Source: a virus
Length of the DNA: 22,521 nucleotides
Virus record (IMG/VR): IMGVR_UViG_3300033151_000135
Coordinates: 1 to 22,521 of that record
Direction: 5' to 3' (one strand)
In this document: positions 21,757-22,521 of the stretch, in pieces
Layout: the number at the start of each line of letters is the position of its first letter
Numbering within the stretch: position 1 is the first letter of the stretch
Notes under the pieces: generated by a model
The model's database searches: none
Seen by the model: the letters and a program-made list of their open reading frames with translations, nothing else
What the model was told of the DNA's origin: nothing
Program-made: the position numbers and the translations under genes

Positions 21757-22238
21757 GGCTAAAATTAAGAGGCGAGTACACAATCAAGCAGTACCGTTGT
21801 GGCAAACTGATTAACAGTTTCATCAAAAGCAATATGATTGTAAATGAAGGCAAGGACTACTTACTAGACGTTATGTTCCATGGTACTGCGGCAGCAGCTA
21901 CATGGTATGTTGGGCTAATAACAAATACTGGGGTTCCGGCACTTAGCGCCACTGACACTATGGCTAGTCACGCTGGATGGGTAGAGTTCATAGGCTACTC
22001 ACAAGCTACACGTGTAGCTTGGGTAGAAGGTGCAGCAAGTGGCCAAGAGATTGTTTCAACAGGACCGTCAACATTCAACATAACAGCCACTGCTAGTATG
22101 TTTGGTGCTTTCATCACAAGTGATAGCACCAAGAGCGGGACGGCTGGTAAACTGTGGTCAACGAATGACTTTGTTGGATACTTTACTGTTGTGAACGGGG
22201 ATGTTGTAACCGTAGAGTATAAGGTGATAGCTGGATGA
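21753..22238 (+). CDS. Tail-associated protein, conserved hypothetical (161 aa)
   Basis: The GTG at 21753 overlaps the tape measure stop (GTGA) and has AAAGGAG nine bases upstream. The sequence (KDYLLDVMFHGTAAAATWYV, GWVEFIGYSQATRVAWVEG, then LWSTNDFVGYFTVVNGD) belongs to a type seen repeatedly in environmental phages near tail genes, beta-rich and fibre- or baseplate-like, without known biochemical role. It overlaps the next gene by ATGA. Confidence 0.7.
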   Translation: MRLKLRGEYTIKQYRCGKLINSFIKSNMIVNEGKDYLLDVMFHGTAAAATWYVGLITNTGVPALSATDTMASHAGWVEFIGYSQATRVAWVEGAASGQEIVSTGPSTFNITATASMFGAFITSDSTKSGTAGKLWSTNDFVGYFTVVNGDVVTVEYKVIAG

Positions 22239-22521
22239 TTAAAGTAGAATACCCAGTTGTGACGCCAACCAACACAGTGGAGCTTCGCGGCCCAGAACTT
22301 GGTAATGCACAACAATATCATCACGAACAGGTATTGCACTCAATACGAAGTGGTGAGTTGCGCGGTGTCAGTGACTGGCCTAAGTACGTCATCATGGTGT
22401 ACTCATTCAACACGCTTACTAAAACAATTCGTGACCAGTTTGAAACACTGTACAAAGTATCTGCTGGGTTGTTAGTTAAACTGACAGACCACAACAGTGT
22501 TGCAATGACAGGTTATATCAC
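22235..22521 (+). CDS. Tail protein, partial at the window edge (at least 95 aa)
   Basis: An ATG at 22235 overlaps the preceding stop by ATGA, and the frame stays open to the last base, so the C-terminus is missing. The visible part starts MIKVEYPVVTPTNTVELRG and contains DWPKYVIMVYSFNTLTK and KLTDHNSVAMTGYI. This resembles small tail proteins with a 'L-x-DH-x3-x-TG-I' ending found after the tape measure gene in many siphoviruses; no exact function is known. Confidence 0.7.
   Translation, partial: MIKVEYPVVTPTNTVELRGPELGNAQQYHHEQVLHSIRSGELRGVSDWPKYVIMVYSFNTLTKTIRDQFETLYKVSAGLLVKLTDHNSVAMTGYI

Overview
The window is a piece of a tailed double-stranded DNA phage genome (Caudoviricetes), most likely a siphovirus because a 1482-residue tape measure gene, a tail tube candidate and a frameshifted tail chaperone occur without sheath genes. 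No bacterial gene, tRNA, integrase, transposase or CRISPR array is visible. Shine-Dalgarno sequences of the AGGAG type and sigma70-like promoter hexamers point to an ordinary bacterial host, which the sequence does not identify.

Layout. Bases 1-333 are non-coding: an array of 22-base tandem repeats (61-219), then a strong leftward terminator (286-327). Bases 334-2599 hold five genes on the minus strand: a zinc-ribbon protein, a ParB-like protein and three small proteins of unknown function. Bases 2600-3103 form a control region with two leftward promoter candidates, one rightward candidate and several palindromes. From 3104 to the right edge everything is coded rightward in a tight late operon: TerS-like protein, large terminase, portal, a small membrane protein, four adhesin or decoration-like genes, a head-tail connector fused to a beta domain, scaffold, P22-like major capsid protein, two connector/terminator-type genes, tail tube candidate, tail assembly chaperone with a -1 frameshift product, a minor tail gene, tape measure, and two further tail genes, the last cut by the window edge.

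How the genes work together. Terminase packages DNA through the portal into a prohead built from capsid and scaffold. The connector and tail-completion proteins join it to a tail whose length is set by the tape measure, with the gpG/gpGT-type chaperones assisting. The adhesin-like genes between portal and scaffold probably decorate the head or form fibres.

Most unusual features. (1) Three consecutive leftward genes are each bracketed by their own 25-29 bp inverted repeat. Most differences between arms are G-U compatible in the minus-strand RNA, and in two cases the 5' arm can alternatively pair with the ribosome binding site, suggesting an RNA switch per cistron. (2) The scaffold, capsid and putative tail-tube proteins share an N-terminal WLTxY segment, also conserved in nucleotide sequence. 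(3) A T TTT TTA slippery heptamer opens a second tail chaperone reading frame.
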